A stretch of 64,000 bases of DNA. Source: an uncultured Clostridium sp. GTDB taxonomy: Bacteria > Bacillota > Clostridia > TANB77 > CAG-508. This document shows, piece by piece, positions 19,896-29,288 of the stretch; within the stretch, counting starts at the first letter, position 1, and every line of letters starts with the position of its first letter. A program made the position numbers and the translations under genes. Below the pieces are notes generated by a model. It was given only the letters and a program-made list of their open reading frames with translations, was not told the DNA's origin and searched no databases. The DNA lies in NCBI GenBank assembly GCA_947302485.1, contig CAMYVO010000002.1:62001-126000 (forward strand), in the 5' to 3' direction.

Positions 19896-20654
19896 TTAAT
19901 AATTAATACTTTTCTTCTTTATTATTTTCATAATATATTTTACATCACTATAATTTAAGTAACCCACTTTATATGAAGATGTTGTTCTCTTTATTTCTCC
20001 TATGTATATTAATTTTTTCTTTTGCTTATATCCTTCCAGCATTATCTTACCAAATCCTAAATATACTGAAGCAATATCTGTTAGATATTCATTTAACTCC
20101 CTATCTTTTAATTTTATTCCATTAGATAACAAAAAATAATGTGTAGACTCATGTATCAAAATAGATAATACAGTTTCATATGTATAATCCGAATTTATTA
20201 AAATAGTAATTTTTTTATCAGAAACTTCATTTCCCTCAAAATAAATTCCAGTATATCCTCTTTGGTTCCTACTAGAAATATTTTTAACTTCTAGGTCTAC
20301 TCCATGTTCTGTTATTCCTAAATGTTTTGTTATAAGAGCAAATAATTCTTTTATAGATCTTTCCGAAAATTTAGAATATATTAATTTTCTTTTTATATAA
20401 TCAGAAATTATAAATTCAGTTATATTTTTATACTCTGGTAAATTCTCATTAAGAAAATCAATTCCTTCATTTATTGTTTCGTTTGTTAATATTCGTGTTT
20501 TTAAGTCAATTTTTAAACTCTCTTTTACATCTTTTCTATATTTTAAGTCTGATTTAAAGTATTTAAAATATCCTTTAAGAATATTTCTGGATGAAAATAT
20601 TACATATATAACTATAACTACTACTGTGATTATAACTGCAAATAATAACATCAT
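19896..20654 (-). CDS. Putative membrane-anchored zinc metallopeptidase
   Basis: 252 residues. It has an N-terminal membrane helix (about residues 2-21), then a domain with HESTHYFL (HExxH), followed 20-odd residues later by ELNEYLTDIASVYLG, whose Glu and Asp fit the third ligand of a gluzincin. I do not recognise the family more closely. The gene lies 9 bases after spo0A and is probably cotranscribed with it. Confidence 0.65.
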   Translation of the reverse strand: MMLLFAVIITVVVIVIYVIFSSRNILKGYFKYFKSDLKYRKDVKESLKIDLKTRILTNETINEGIDFLNENLPEYKNITEFIISDYIKRKLIYSKFSERSIKELFALITKHLGITEHGVDLEVKNISSRNQRGYTGIYFEGNEVSDKKITILINSDYTYETVLSILIHESTHYFLLSNGIKLKDRELNEYLTDIASVYLGFGKIMLEGYKQKKKLIYIGEIKRTTSSYKVGYLNYSDVKYIMKIIKKKSINY

Positions 20655-20663
20655 TTCTCCTTT

Positions 20664-21482
20664 TTAAGCACTTTTTAACTCTAGTCTTAATTTGTCGGCA
20701 ATCATTGCAATAAATTCTGAATTAGTTGGTTTACCTTTTGCTGCTGATACTGTATATCCAAAGATATTTTCTACAGCTTCTGTTTGTCCTCTTCCCCAAG
20801 CTACTTCAATTGCATGACGTATTGCTCTTTCAACTCTTGATGGAGTTGTATGAAATTTATCTGCAATATCTGGATATAATTGTTTTGTTATTTGGTTTAT
20901 AACGTCAATATCATTTACAACCATCATAATTGCTTCTCTTAAATATTGATATCCTTTAATATGTGCAGGCACTCCTACTTCATGAATTAAATTTGTTACT
21001 AATGCTTCTAAATTTTCTTCAGATTTTTTCTTATCTGGTGAAATTTCAATATATGGTGCTTTTATTTCTCTGTTTATACTGCTGTTTTTAAATTGAGAAG
21101 GTTGATAAAATTTAAAATCTTTCATTCTCTTCATTAATAAATTAATATCAAATGGCTTTACAACGTAATATTCAGCTCCAAGTTCGATGGCTCTTCTTGT
21201 GATTTTATCTTGTCCTACTGCTGAGATCATAATAAATAAAGGTCTTTTACTCATTCCCGCTTGATTTATTTTTTCTAATACTCCTAGACCATCTAAGTGT
21301 GGCATTATTACATCTAGAAGCACAATGTCTGGTTCCGTATTTAGTATCATCTTAACTGCTTCATTGCCATCTTTTGCAATACCAATTACCTCCATCTCAC
21401 TTTCTTTTTCTATGTAGCCTGTTAATGTCATAGCAAAATCACTGTTATCATCTGCTAATAATACTGAAATTTTGTCTTTCAC
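20664..21482 (-). CDS. spo0A: Stage 0 sporulation protein A, response regulator
   Basis: 272 residues from the GTG at 21482 ([13 protein letters not shown]), which follows GGAGGAATTGAA. The upstream extension in the same frame lacks a site. Receiver domain with acidic pair Asp11/Asp12, phosphoacceptor Asp57 in IVLLDVIMP and Lys in VVKPFD. The C-terminal Spo0A domain has [28 protein letters not shown], including the DNA recognition helix. Master regulator of entry into sporulation. A consensus promoter lies upstream. Confidence 0.98.
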   Translation of the reverse strand: MKDKISVLLADDNSDFAMTLTGYIEKESEMEVIGIAKDGNEAVKMILNTEPDIVLLDVIMPHLDGLGVLEKINQAGMSKRPLFIMISAVGQDKITRRAIELGAEYYVVKPFDINLLMKRMKDFKFYQPSQFKNSSINREIKAPYIEISPDKKKSEENLEALVTNLIHEVGVPAHIKGYQYLREAIMMVVNDIDVINQITKQLYPDIADKFHTTPSRVERAIRHAIEVAWGRGQTEAVENIFGYTVSAAKGKPTNSEFIAMIADKLRLELKSA

Positions 21483-21528
21483 TTCAATTCCTCCTATAAA
21501 ATATATTTGTAAAATTTTTACAGTTGTG

Positions 21529-21557
21529 ATTATAATACGTTTTACTTTATTATGCAA
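21529..21557 (-). promoter_or_regulatory. spo0A promoter
   Basis: TTGCAT (21557-21552), 17 bases, TATAAT (21534-21529), 46 bases before the GTG start; sigma-A type. Confidence 0.8.
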
Positions 21558-21597
21558 TACTTTTTTGGAAATTTTTTCAAGTTTTTACAAATTAAGG

Positions 21598-22236
21598 CTA
21601 AATATCAATATTTTTACTAATGTATCTTTCTTCCATTATTTTACTTTTTATTATTTTAAAATTATAATTCTGATATTCTTTTAATAATACATCCTTCATT
21701 TTTTTAGGTAATTCTATATATAAATTAATATTATCTATGTAATTTTCCTTTTTTATTAATATTTCGTTGTGTTTACAAAAATATTTAAATTTCTCCAAAT
21801 CTGAATACGGAACAACAACTTCCATTAAATATCCTTTTTCTAATGTTACTGTATCCACTTTTTCTAATGAATTTTTAGTTGCTTCTGAATATGCTTTTAC
21901 AAGTCCTCCTGTACCAAGTAATATCCCTCCAAAATATCTTGTAACAATTACAAGTACATTTGTAAGTTCTAATTTTTCTAAAATTGCAAGCATTGGCGCC
22001 CCTGCTGTTCCACTCGGTTCACCATCATCACTAAACCTTTGAATTATTTGACTATTATTTATTACTCTATATGCATAGCAGTTATGTCTTGCATCATGAT
22101 ACTTCTTTTTTATTTGTTTTATGTACTTTTCTGCATCTTCCTCTGTTTCTATTTTAAATGTATTTGCAATAAATTTTGATTTTTTCTCTACAACTTCTGC
22201 TTGACTATTTTCACTAATTGTTTTATATACTTCCAT
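21598..22236 (-). CDS. yigZ: YigZ/IMPACT family protein
   Basis: 212 residues from the ATG preceded by AGAAGGTGA. Contains the family blocks KKSKFIAN, YHDARHNCYAYR, FSDDGEPSGTAGAPML and VTRYFGGILLGTGGLVKAYS. Distantly related to eukaryotic IMPACT. Function in bacteria is not well defined. It is 10 bases downstream of the flavoprotein gene. Confidence 0.93.
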   Translation of the reverse strand: MEVYKTISENSQAEVVEKKSKFIANTFKIETEEDAEKYIKQIKKKYHDARHNCYAYRVINNSQIIQRFSDDGEPSGTAGAPMLAILEKLELTNVLVIVTRYFGGILLGTGGLVKAYSEATKNSLEKVDTVTLEKGYLMEVVVPYSDLEKFKYFCKHNEILIKKENYIDNINLYIELPKKMKDVLLKEYQNYNFKIIKSKIMEERYISKNIDI

Positions 22237-22245
22237 ATTCACCTT

Positions 22246-23496
22246 CTATTTGCATAATCCAGCTACATATCCTGTACTATACGCTATTTGTAAATTAAAT
22301 CCACCTGTATATGCATCAACATCTATTATTTCCCCAGCAAAATATAGTCCTTGAATTATTTTTGATTCCATGGTAGATGGATTTATTTCTTTTATATTTA
22401 TTCCTCCAGATGTTATAATTGCTTCTTCAACTGGTCTAAACCCTTCAATAGTTAATTCGAAATTTTTTAGTAGCTTTACAAGCGAATTTCTTTCTTTTCT
22501 AGTAATTTCATTTACCTTTTTTTCTGGAGAAATTTTAGATAAATCTATCATAATTGGTATCATTTTTTTAGGTAATAAATTTTCTAAACTATTTTTAAAT
22601 AGTTTGTTCTTAAATTTATTAAAATCTCTATTTATTCTATCATCTAATTTCTCTTCTAATAAAGCTGGTTTTAAATCGATTACTAGTTTGATTTTACCTT
22701 CTTTTATAAGTGTATCTATATTTTTATATCTAACTAAATGTGATGATGCACTAAGTACTATTGGACCTGATACTCCAAAATGTGTAAATATCATTTCTCC
22801 AAAATCAGTATAAACCTTCTTATTTTTAGTCTGATCAATTATTTCAATCTCAACATTTTTTAAACTTAAGCCTTGCATGTTTTTACATATTTCTGATTCT
22901 TTAATATTTAATGGCACTAAAGAACCTCTTATATTAGTAATAGAATGTCCAAGTTCCTGTGCTAGCTTATATCCGTCACCTGTAGAACCTGTCATTGGAT
23001 AGCTTTTACCACCGCATGCAATTATTACTTTATCTGCATGTATTTTCTTTCCATCTTCAAGTTCTACTCCTATAACCTTATTTTCTTTTTTTAATATTTT
23101 ATTTACTTTACAATTGGTTTTTATTTCAACTTTTAGTTCATGTAATTTATTTATAAAAGCACTTAATACATCTTCTGAATGATCTGAAAGAGGAAAAAAC
23201 CTATTTCCCCTCTCTTCTTTAACTTTAATTCCTTGTTTATTTAGAAAATTTATTATATCTTGATTTGTAAAATTCTGAAAGACACTAAAGAGAAATTTGC
23301 CATTACCTGGAATATTTTTTATAAATTCTGAAATATCTAAACTACTTGTTATATTACATCTACCTTTTCCTGTTATTAATAATTTTCTTCCAAGTGTGTT
23401 CATCTTTTCTAGGAGTATTACATTGTTTCCATTTTCTTTTGAAGAAATGGCAGCCATCATACCTGCTGGACCTCCACCAATAACAACTATATTCAT
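22246..23496 (-). CDS. HI0933-type FAD-dependent flavoprotein (YhiN/BaiN family)
   Basis: 416 residues. FAD-binding GGGPAGMMAAI at the N-terminus, GRKLLITGKGRCNIT typical of this family, and a C-terminal TSGGINIKEINPSTMES...GLYFAGEIIDVDAYTGGFNLQIAYSTG block. Predicted NAD(P)/FAD oxidoreductase. BaiN in bile-acid-converting clostridia belongs to this family, but this is no evidence of that activity here. Confidence 0.92.
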   Translation of the reverse strand: MNIVVIGGGPAGMMAAISSKENGNNVILLEKMNTLGRKLLITGKGRCNITSSLDISEFIKNIPGNGKFLFSVFQNFTNQDIINFLNKQGIKVKEERGNRFFPLSDHSEDVLSAFINKLHELKVEIKTNCKVNKILKKENKVIGVELEDGKKIHADKVIIACGGKSYPMTGSTGDGYKLAQELGHSITNIRGSLVPLNIKESEICKNMQGLSLKNVEIEIIDQTKNKKVYTDFGEMIFTHFGVSGPIVLSASSHLVRYKNIDTLIKEGKIKLVIDLKPALLEEKLDDRINRDFNKFKNKLFKNSLENLLPKKMIPIMIDLSKISPEKKVNEITRKERNSLVKLLKNFELTIEGFRPVEEAIITSGGINIKEINPSTMESKIIQGLYFAGEIIDVDAYTGGFNLQIAYSTGYVAGLCK

Positions 23497-23507
23497 AATT
23501 TTCCCTT

Positions 23508-25289
23508 CTACTCTATTACTGTGTCAGTGTAATAAATTTTTCCATATTCATATTCAACTTTATAATATTTTCCAATAAAATCTGGTATGGTTCCAGTATC
23601 ATTTAGCTCATAAATTGGTCTTTGTAGTATCTCTCCATTTCCATTTATGCTTCCCCATTTTCCATTTTGTTTAATTCCAGCAAAACCATATTTGTTAAAT
23701 TCTGTAACTCCCTCATAAATACATTCAACCTTTATATTTCCTTCTATATCGCAAAAACCATATTTACCATTTTGTTCTATCACATATAACTTAGAATCTG
23801 TTGTGATTTTTTTGTTATCTATGGTATTACCATCTTTATCTAAATATCTTGAAAATTTTCCATTGTATAACTCAATATAATCTTCATTTTCAGTTGTAAC
23901 TAAATCTTCGAAAGAATCAATTTTACTCATTTGTTTTGAGTATAAATCAGTTATTCCTTTGTTGATCATCTTTCCTTCTAAAATATTAAAATTACTGATC
24001 TTACTTAGTACATCATATTGAAATTTAACAACTATATTTCCTTTTATATCAATTACACCTAATTTATTTTCTCTATTATATGCAATAAAATAATCATCAT
24101 ATGCATATTCTAAGAATTTATAAGCGTTATCTATTAATACTTCATTATTTTTATTAATAACACCATAAAGTCCATCATTGTTTATAGTTATTAAATAATT
24201 ATCATTTTTTGTATCATTAACTAGTGCATATTTTATATTGTCTACTTGATTTCCTTTTGTATCAAAATATAAATCATCTTCATTTATTTTTGCATGAATA
24301 TATATTCCTTCAAAATTTATCTCTGAATATCTTTTTTCAAGAATTTGTTTTCCATCTAAATTATAAACGCCAAATTTATTATTTTTTTCAATAATTAGTA
24401 GTTGTTCTTTACTATTGTATTCTATATTTTGGTTTTCGAAATCTATAGTAGTCTTCTTATTTTTTGTCACTCCATATTTACCATCTTTTCTGGCAACTAA
24501 ATATACATCCTTTTTATTCTCTAACTGATTAATTCTATATATCTCGCTATATTTAGTGTCTAATAGTACTTTTCCAGTATAGTTAATATATCCATATCTA
24601 TATCCATCTTGCATTTTTATACAAACAATATATCCAGATAAAGCATATCCTTTTTCTTCAATATAAAATCCATCTCCTGTAATATCATCATACTTTATTG
24701 GGATTAGGTTTTGTCCCTTTTTATTTATAACACCAAATTTTTCATCTTGTTTTACTAAAATTTGTCCTTCTTTATATTTCAAACTCTGTATTTCATCATA
24801 AATTGGTTTTGTTATTACCTTACCATCTAATGAAATTAAACCAAATTTTCCATCTTTTTTATACTTTAAAACTTCTTTTTCAAATGGATTATTATTAACA
24901 GTTCCACTTATCGATATAGCTTCTACTTTATCAAATCCTGTTATTATTTCTTCTTCTTTTTCCCCACACACTTTAGTAGAATAACTTCCATCTTCTAAAT
25001 TATAGTCATATATGCAAACAAATACAGGCTTTGTTGGATTAGGTATTTGAATATTATAATAGTTTGGAGATATAATTATATCACCTTTTGTATCTATTAT
25101 TCCTACCTTTCCATCTTGATAAAAAGAAAAATATTTATAGTCAATAATTCTTTCTACTTCATATTTATATTTGATATTATGAACCATTGAAACAACCAAG
25201 ATTGATATTACAACTAATAATATAGCTATAATAATAGAAACTGCAATTTTAAATTTATTTTTTCTTATCCATTTTTTTACTTTTTTCAT
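23508..25289 (-). CDS. WG-repeat protein with N-terminal membrane anchor
   Basis: 593 residues. Basic N-terminus, one membrane helix (about 13-34), then an extracellular region of more than ten WG-type repeats (such as YKDGKYGLISLDGKVI, NGKWGSINGNGE). Ends in a short tail. These repeats form beta-rich scaffolds common in gut Firmicutes and Bacteroidetes surface proteins. Binding partner unknown. Confidence 0.88.
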   Translation of the reverse strand: MKKVKKWIRKNKFKIAVSIIIAILLVVISILVVSMVHNIKYKYEVERIIDYKYFSFYQDGKVGIIDTKGDIIISPNYYNIQIPNPTKPVFVCIYDYNLEDGSYSTKVCGEKEEEIITGFDKVEAISISGTVNNNPFEKEVLKYKKDGKFGLISLDGKVITKPIYDEIQSLKYKEGQILVKQDEKFGVINKKGQNLIPIKYDDITGDGFYIEEKGYALSGYIVCIKMQDGYRYGYINYTGKVLLDTKYSEIYRINQLENKKDVYLVARKDGKYGVTKNKKTTIDFENQNIEYNSKEQLLIIEKNNKFGVYNLDGKQILEKRYSEINFEGIYIHAKINEDDLYFDTKGNQVDNIKYALVNDTKNDNYLITINNDGLYGVINKNNEVLIDNAYKFLEYAYDDYFIAYNRENKLGVIDIKGNIVVKFQYDVLSKISNFNILEGKMINKGITDLYSKQMSKIDSFEDLVTTENEDYIELYNGKFSRYLDKDGNTIDNKKITTDSKLYVIEQNGKYGFCDIEGNIKVECIYEGVTEFNKYGFAGIKQNGKWGSINGNGEILQRPIYELNDTGTIPDFIGKYYKVEYEYGKIYYTDTVIE

Positions 25290-25387
25290 CCGTATATCTC
25301 CTTTTTCTAATTTTTACCATATAATTATATAATTTTAGACTTTATATGTCAATAAATATATTTTACATAAAATTATAGAACAACTCT

Positions 25388-25975
25388 TTATATAATTTCC
25401 TTTCCTTGAACACACAATCTATATTCCGGACTGTCTTTTACACATGTAATTAATGTCATTTTGTTATCTTTTGTTGGCTCTAAATATGACCAATCAGTTT
25501 CTTTTATTATTACAAGTTTTTCTACTACATATTCTCTAACTTTTTCTTCATACTTATATATAATTTTATCACCCACATCTAAATTTTTAATTCTTTCAAA
25601 AAAATTCATATTGTACCCTCTGTTATGCCCTGCTAGTCCAACATTGCCATCAAATATTGGAGTTTCTTCAAAATGTCCTACACTTTTAGCTAAAATATCG
25701 CCTGTCGTACCTTCATTAATATTTGCAACTAAATCTATTTTAGGTATTTGGATTTCCCATAAATTCATATTTTCCTTTTCCTGGTTTTCGATAGCTATCT
25801 CTATTTCTTCATCAAAGCTACTATCAATACAAGTGTTTTCATTTGCTCTTATAGCTGTTTCCATATTCAAATCTTCATTTGAACTTTGTAAAAAATCAAT
25901 GCAATATTGCATAGTAATAAAGATAGAAACAGTAATTACAAATGATAACATGTTAATAAATCTATTAGTATACAT
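25388..25975 (-). CDS. Sortase (class D-like)
   Basis: 195 residues. One N-terminal membrane helix (about residues 8-28), then the sortase domain: IPKIDLVANINEGT, the catalytic His in GLAGHNRGYN, the catalytic Cys in TLITC and the Arg in YRLCVQG. A complete extracytoplasmic transpeptidase. No sorting-signal substrate was noticed next to it. A different sortase is at the left edge of the window. Confidence 0.92.
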   Translation of the reverse strand: MYTNRFINMLSFVITVSIFITMQYCIDFLQSSNEDLNMETAIRANENTCIDSSFDEEIEIAIENQEKENMNLWEIQIPKIDLVANINEGTTGDILAKSVGHFEETPIFDGNVGLAGHNRGYNMNFFERIKNLDVGDKIIYKYEEKVREYVVEKLVIIKETDWSYLEPTKDNKMTLITCVKDSPEYRLCVQGKEII

Positions 25976-26053
25976 ACTTTCTTACTTCCTATTATTAAAT
26001 TTTTTTATTTGGAATTTATTTAAGAATTAAAATTTATATTAGATATATAAAAA

Positions 26054-26090
26054 GACATAAATATCACATTAATTATATGATATTTATGTC
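26054..26090 (-). terminator. Terminator of proS
   Basis: Perfect 13-bp stem GACATAAATATCA / TGATATTTATGTC, followed on the minus strand by a T run. Confidence 0.85.
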
Positions 26091-26131
26091 AAGTTGTAAA
26101 GTTTTTTCGTTCGACATGTTTAGACAATATT

Positions 26132-27565
26132 TTAGTATTGTCTTCCCCATATTACAGTATGTATTGCCTTCTCTCCACAGCATACACATGTATCAGATAC
26201 ATGTTCATTTTCAAATGGTATACATCTAGATTTTGCACCTGTTATTTCACGTATTTTTTCTTCGCATTCAGTTTTTCCACACCATGCTGCCTTTATAAAT
26301 CCTTGATTTTCTTCCATATTATTCTTAAATACTTCCATATTTAATGCTACAGTTGTTTTTTCTTCCATTCTTTTTTTACACATTTCAAACATATTTGAAT
26401 GTATATCATTTAAAACCTTTCCTATCTCTTGAGTTATATTTTCAAGTTTTACTGTTATTTTACTTTGAGTATCTCTTCTTACTAGTATGCATTCTCCATT
26501 TTCTATGTCTCTAGGTCCCATTTCAAGCCTGATTGGAACACCTTTCATCTCCCAATAATTAAATTTATATCCTGGAGAATATTTATCTCTATCATCTATT
26601 TTTACTCTATAGTTTTTATTTAATTCTTCTTTAAGTTCATTTGCTCTTTCTAATACGCCTTCCTTATGTTGCGCTATTGGTACTATAACTATCTGAATTG
26701 GTGCTACTTTAGGAGGTAGTTTTAAACCTCTATTATCACCATGAGCCATTATAAGCGCACCTATAAGTCTTGTTGAGCACCCCCAAGAAGTCTGGTATGC
26801 ATATTGTTCTTTACCACCTTTATCTTGAAATTTTATTTCAAATGGTTTTGAAAAATTTTGTCCAATATAATGAGATGTAGCCGATTGAAGTGCTCTTCCA
26901 TCATGCATCATACTCTCTACTGTATATGTAGAAACAGCTCCTGCAAATTTTTCACTTTCAGTTTTTATACCTTTAATTACAGGTATTGCAAGTAGATTTT
27001 CTGTAACATCTGTATAAATTTCAAGCATTTGCATTGTTCTTTCTTTAGCTTCTTGTTCTGTAGCATGTATTGTATGTCCCTCTTGCCATAAAAATTCTCT
27101 AGATCTTAAAAAAGGTCTAGTTTCTTTTTCCCATCTTAATACGTTGCACCATTGGTTATATACAAAAGGTAAATCTCTCCATGAGCTTAACCACTTAGCA
27201 TACATTGTTGAAATTATAGTTTCTGATGTTGGCCTTATACATAGCCTTTCATCAAGTTCTTCTCCTCCCGCTTCTGTAACCCAAGCAACTTCAGGTGCAA
27301 ACCCTTCAACATGATCTTTTTCTTTTTGCAACAATCCTTCTGGAATTAATACTGGAAAATATACGTTTTCTACTCCAGTTTCTTTGAATTTTTTATCAGT
27401 ATATTTTTGAATATTTTCCCATATCGCATATCCATATGGTTTAATTGCTATACATCCTTTAGTATCAGCATAATCTGCTAGTTCTGCTTTTATTACTATA
27501 TCTGTGTACCATTTTGCAAAATCTTCATCTATATTTGTTATTTCTTTAACAAAATCATCTTTCAT
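26132..27565 (-). CDS. proS: Prolyl-tRNA synthetase (archaeal/eukaryotic type)
   Basis: 477 residues, the short form without the bacterial editing insertion. Class II motifs are visible: motif 1 region [12 protein letters not shown], motif 2 [23 protein letters not shown], motif 3 near [12 protein letters not shown]. The C-terminal zinc-binding region includes [10 protein letters not shown] and CVCCGEKA, ending in Tyr as in this type. It overlaps nothing and starts 3 bases after scpB. Confidence 0.97.
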   Translation of the reverse strand: MKDDFVKEITNIDEDFAKWYTDIVIKAELADYADTKGCIAIKPYGYAIWENIQKYTDKKFKETGVENVYFPVLIPEGLLQKEKDHVEGFAPEVAWVTEAGGEELDERLCIRPTSETIISTMYAKWLSSWRDLPFVYNQWCNVLRWEKETRPFLRSREFLWQEGHTIHATEQEAKERTMQMLEIYTDVTENLLAIPVIKGIKTESEKFAGAVSTYTVESMMHDGRALQSATSHYIGQNFSKPFEIKFQDKGGKEQYAYQTSWGCSTRLIGALIMAHGDNRGLKLPPKVAPIQIVIVPIAQHKEGVLERANELKEELNKNYRVKIDDRDKYSPGYKFNYWEMKGVPIRLEMGPRDIENGECILVRRDTQSKITVKLENITQEIGKVLNDIHSNMFEMCKKRMEEKTTVALNMEVFKNNMEENQGFIKAAWCGKTECEEKIREITGAKSRCIPFENEHVSDTCVCCGEKAIHTVIWGRQY

Positions 27566-27567
27566 TA

Positions 27568-28263
27568 TTATTCCTCCAACTCTTCTTTTTTGTTTTCGCT
27601 TTCATTTTCTAGATTACTTTCTTCCTTTTCGGGCATTGGAGCCTCTTGTATACAGTCTTCTTCTGCTTTAGAGCTTGTTTTTTCTTCATCATCTTCCTTA
27701 TTATTATCTTTAATAATATCTTCAATTACTATTTGCTGATTTTCATCTAGTTTATATCTTGGTAGTTCTGGTAATTCTTCAAGTGATGAATATCCAAACA
27801 ATCTTAAAAACTCATCAGTAGTTTTATATGTACTTGGTCTTCCTGGTGCATCAAGTTTTCCTGCATCTTCAATTAAATTATGCTCAAGTAATTTGTATAT
27901 TGTTCCATCAGAATTAACACCTCTAATAGATTCTATTTCTGCTCTTGTAACTTTTGGATTATATGCAATAATTGCTAATGTTTCCATAGCTGCTTGAGAT
28001 AAATTAGGTTTATTTCTTTTATCTACTATTGGGTAAATGTATTCATAGTATTCTTTTTTAGTACATAATTGATATGCATCATTTATTTTAATAATTTCTA
28101 TTCCTCTTTTTTGATCTTCAAATTCCATTTTCATGTTTTCAATAATCTGAATAATATCCTCAGAACTTAACTCAAGAACCATAACTAATTCTTTTATTTC
28201 TACAGGTCTTCCTACAGAAAATAGTATTCCTTCTATTATTGCTTTTGTTTTTTCAATCTCCAT
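27568..28263 (-). CDS. scpB: Segregation and condensation protein B
   Basis: About 231 residues from the ATG at 28263 ([15 protein letters not shown]), which follows AAAGGAAAGTAAAG. Two winged-helix domains are visible ([43 protein letters not shown]). It has a long acidic C-terminal tail (E/K/N-rich, about 45 residues). Partner of SMC and ScpA in chromosome condensation. scpA is not adjacent here. Confidence 0.95.
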   Translation of the reverse strand: MEIEKTKAIIEGILFSVGRPVEIKELVMVLELSSEDIIQIIENMKMEFEDQKRGIEIIKINDAYQLCTKKEYYEYIYPIVDKRNKPNLSQAAMETLAIIAYNPKVTRAEIESIRGVNSDGTIYKLLEHNLIEDAGKLDAPGRPSTYKTTDEFLRLFGYSSLEELPELPRYKLDENQQIVIEDIIKDNNKEDDEEKTSSKAEEDCIQEAPMPEKEESNLENESENKKEELEE

Positions 28264-28335
28264 ATACTTTACTTTCCTTTTTCTTTTAAATATGTATCTA
28301 TTATGCCATGAAATCATTAAAGTGTCAATAAATCC

Positions 28336-28364
28336 TTGTATTTTAAAAAGTAATATGATAAAAT
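28336..28364 (+). promoter_or_regulatory. Promoter for the small gene at 28397
   Basis: TTGTAT, 17 bases, TAAAAT, followed by AAGAGGTGA before the ATG. Confidence 0.6.
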
Positions 28365-28396
28365 TAAGTTATAGTAAATTAAAGAGGTGAGTTCCT

Positions 28397-28600
28397 ATGG
28401 ATGAAAATGAAATTGAAGAAAAAAAAGATATAGAAATAGTAACCGGAGATGGTTCAGATTTAGATATTTCTCCTGTATATGAGCATTTGAACGCTGCAAA
28501 GCCAAAATCATTAGAAAAAAAGGAAAAAGATATTGTTATTCCAAAAGAAAGTAAATCAAAACAAGAAGATTTAAATAAAGATGAAGATAAAAAAGAATAA
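28397..28600 (+). CDS. Small acidic/lysine-rich unknown protein
   Basis: 67 residues, highly charged (E, K, D), no cysteine, no membrane segment; probably disordered. Promoter, AAGAGGTGA site and terminator make it a plausible single gene despite low complexity. Function unknown. A minus-strand frame across the same place is its shadow. Confidence 0.55.
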   Translation: MDENEIEEKKDIEIVTGDGSDLDISPVYEHLNAAKPKSLEKKEKDIVIPKESKSKQEDLNKDEDKKE

Positions 28601-28632
28601 GACAGTGATATAAAAGATATCACTGTCTTATT
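28601..28632. terminator. Bidirectional terminator between small gene and tRNA-Met
   Basis: AGACAGTGATAT / ATATCACTGTCT with T run on the plus side and A/T-rich flank on the other. Confidence 0.8.
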
Positions 28633-28641
28633 TTTTTATCT

Positions 28642-28718
28642 TGGTAGCGAGGAGTGGGCTCGAACCACCGACCTACTGGGTATGAACCAGTTGCTCTAGC
28701 CAACTGAGCTACCTCGCC
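28642..28718 (-). tRNA. tRNA-Met (anticodon CAT)
   Basis: 77 bases with encoded CCA. Acceptor stem GGCGAGG/CCTCGCT (first pair G-U), D-arm AGCTCAGTTGGCTAGAGC, anticodon loop TTCATAC on the ACTGG/CCAGT stem, T-arm GGTTCGAGCC. It matches the elongator tRNA-Met pattern of Firmicutes rather than the initiator or lysidine-modified tRNA-Ile2. Confidence 0.95.
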
Positions 28719-28813
28719 ATATATATAAACGCAATTAGTATTATAATTGTATAATTTAAATTTGTCAAGAAAAACAAAGAAAATAATTTATGATTATTTT
28801 CTTTGTTTTTTTA

Positions 28814-29059
28814 TTATTTATCTAATTCAATTGAATCTCTATCATACCTTCTGTCTATGCTAGCCTTTCTAGGTGATTTATGTTTTTCTGTTATTTTATA
28901 TTTTCCAAGTCCACCACTAGCTCCTTCTGCAGCTAAAATATCTTCTGCTTTTATACTTCCTCTTAGTTCTGGTGGTAAAGATTGAATATTAAATTCTTCA
29001 ACATCTGGTTCACCTAATCTATTCCAAAATGCTTTTATTTTTTCTAATATTTTTCCCAT
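28814..29059 (-). CDS. Small basic unknown protein
   Basis: 81 residues. Starts MGKILEKIKAFWNRLGEPDVEEF, a short amphipathic region, then charged sequence. No domain recognised. No Shine-Dalgarno immediately before the ATG: an AGAGAGGTG lies 37 bases upstream inside the loop of an AACATTAAA/TTTAATGTT hairpin. A stop codon blocks any in-frame extension. Its promoter is at 29128-29156. Confidence 0.55.
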   Translation of the reverse strand: MGKILEKIKAFWNRLGEPDVEEFNIQSLPPELRGSIKAEDILAAEGASGGLGKYKITEKHKSPRKASIDRRYDRDSIELDK

Positions 29060-29127
29060 ATCTATATCTTAACATTAAAGCTAAGATCTTCACCTCTCTT
29101 TTTAATGTTATATAACTCTTCTTCTTT

Positions 29128-29156
29128 ATATTAACATAATTTTATGCAAATGTCAA
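29128..29156 (-). promoter_or_regulatory. Promoter before the 81-residue gene
   Basis: TTGACA (29156-29151), 17 bases, TAATAT (29133-29128); consensus -35. Confidence 0.7.
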
Positions 29157-29288
29157 ATATTTACACCTAAGTCATATATTTGTTATTATATAAAAATTCT
29201 CGAACGAGCTATTTTCATCCCTACAATTATTATATTTAATATAGTTATTCCTTACAGTCGTATAAATTCGCATATTGCATCTCATTTA

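Noticed and set aside
28369-28623. 84-codon minus-strand frame opposite the small gene at 28397
   Set aside because: Serine/phenylalanine-rich translation typical of the antisense of a charged gene; the plus strand has the promoter and ribosome binding site.
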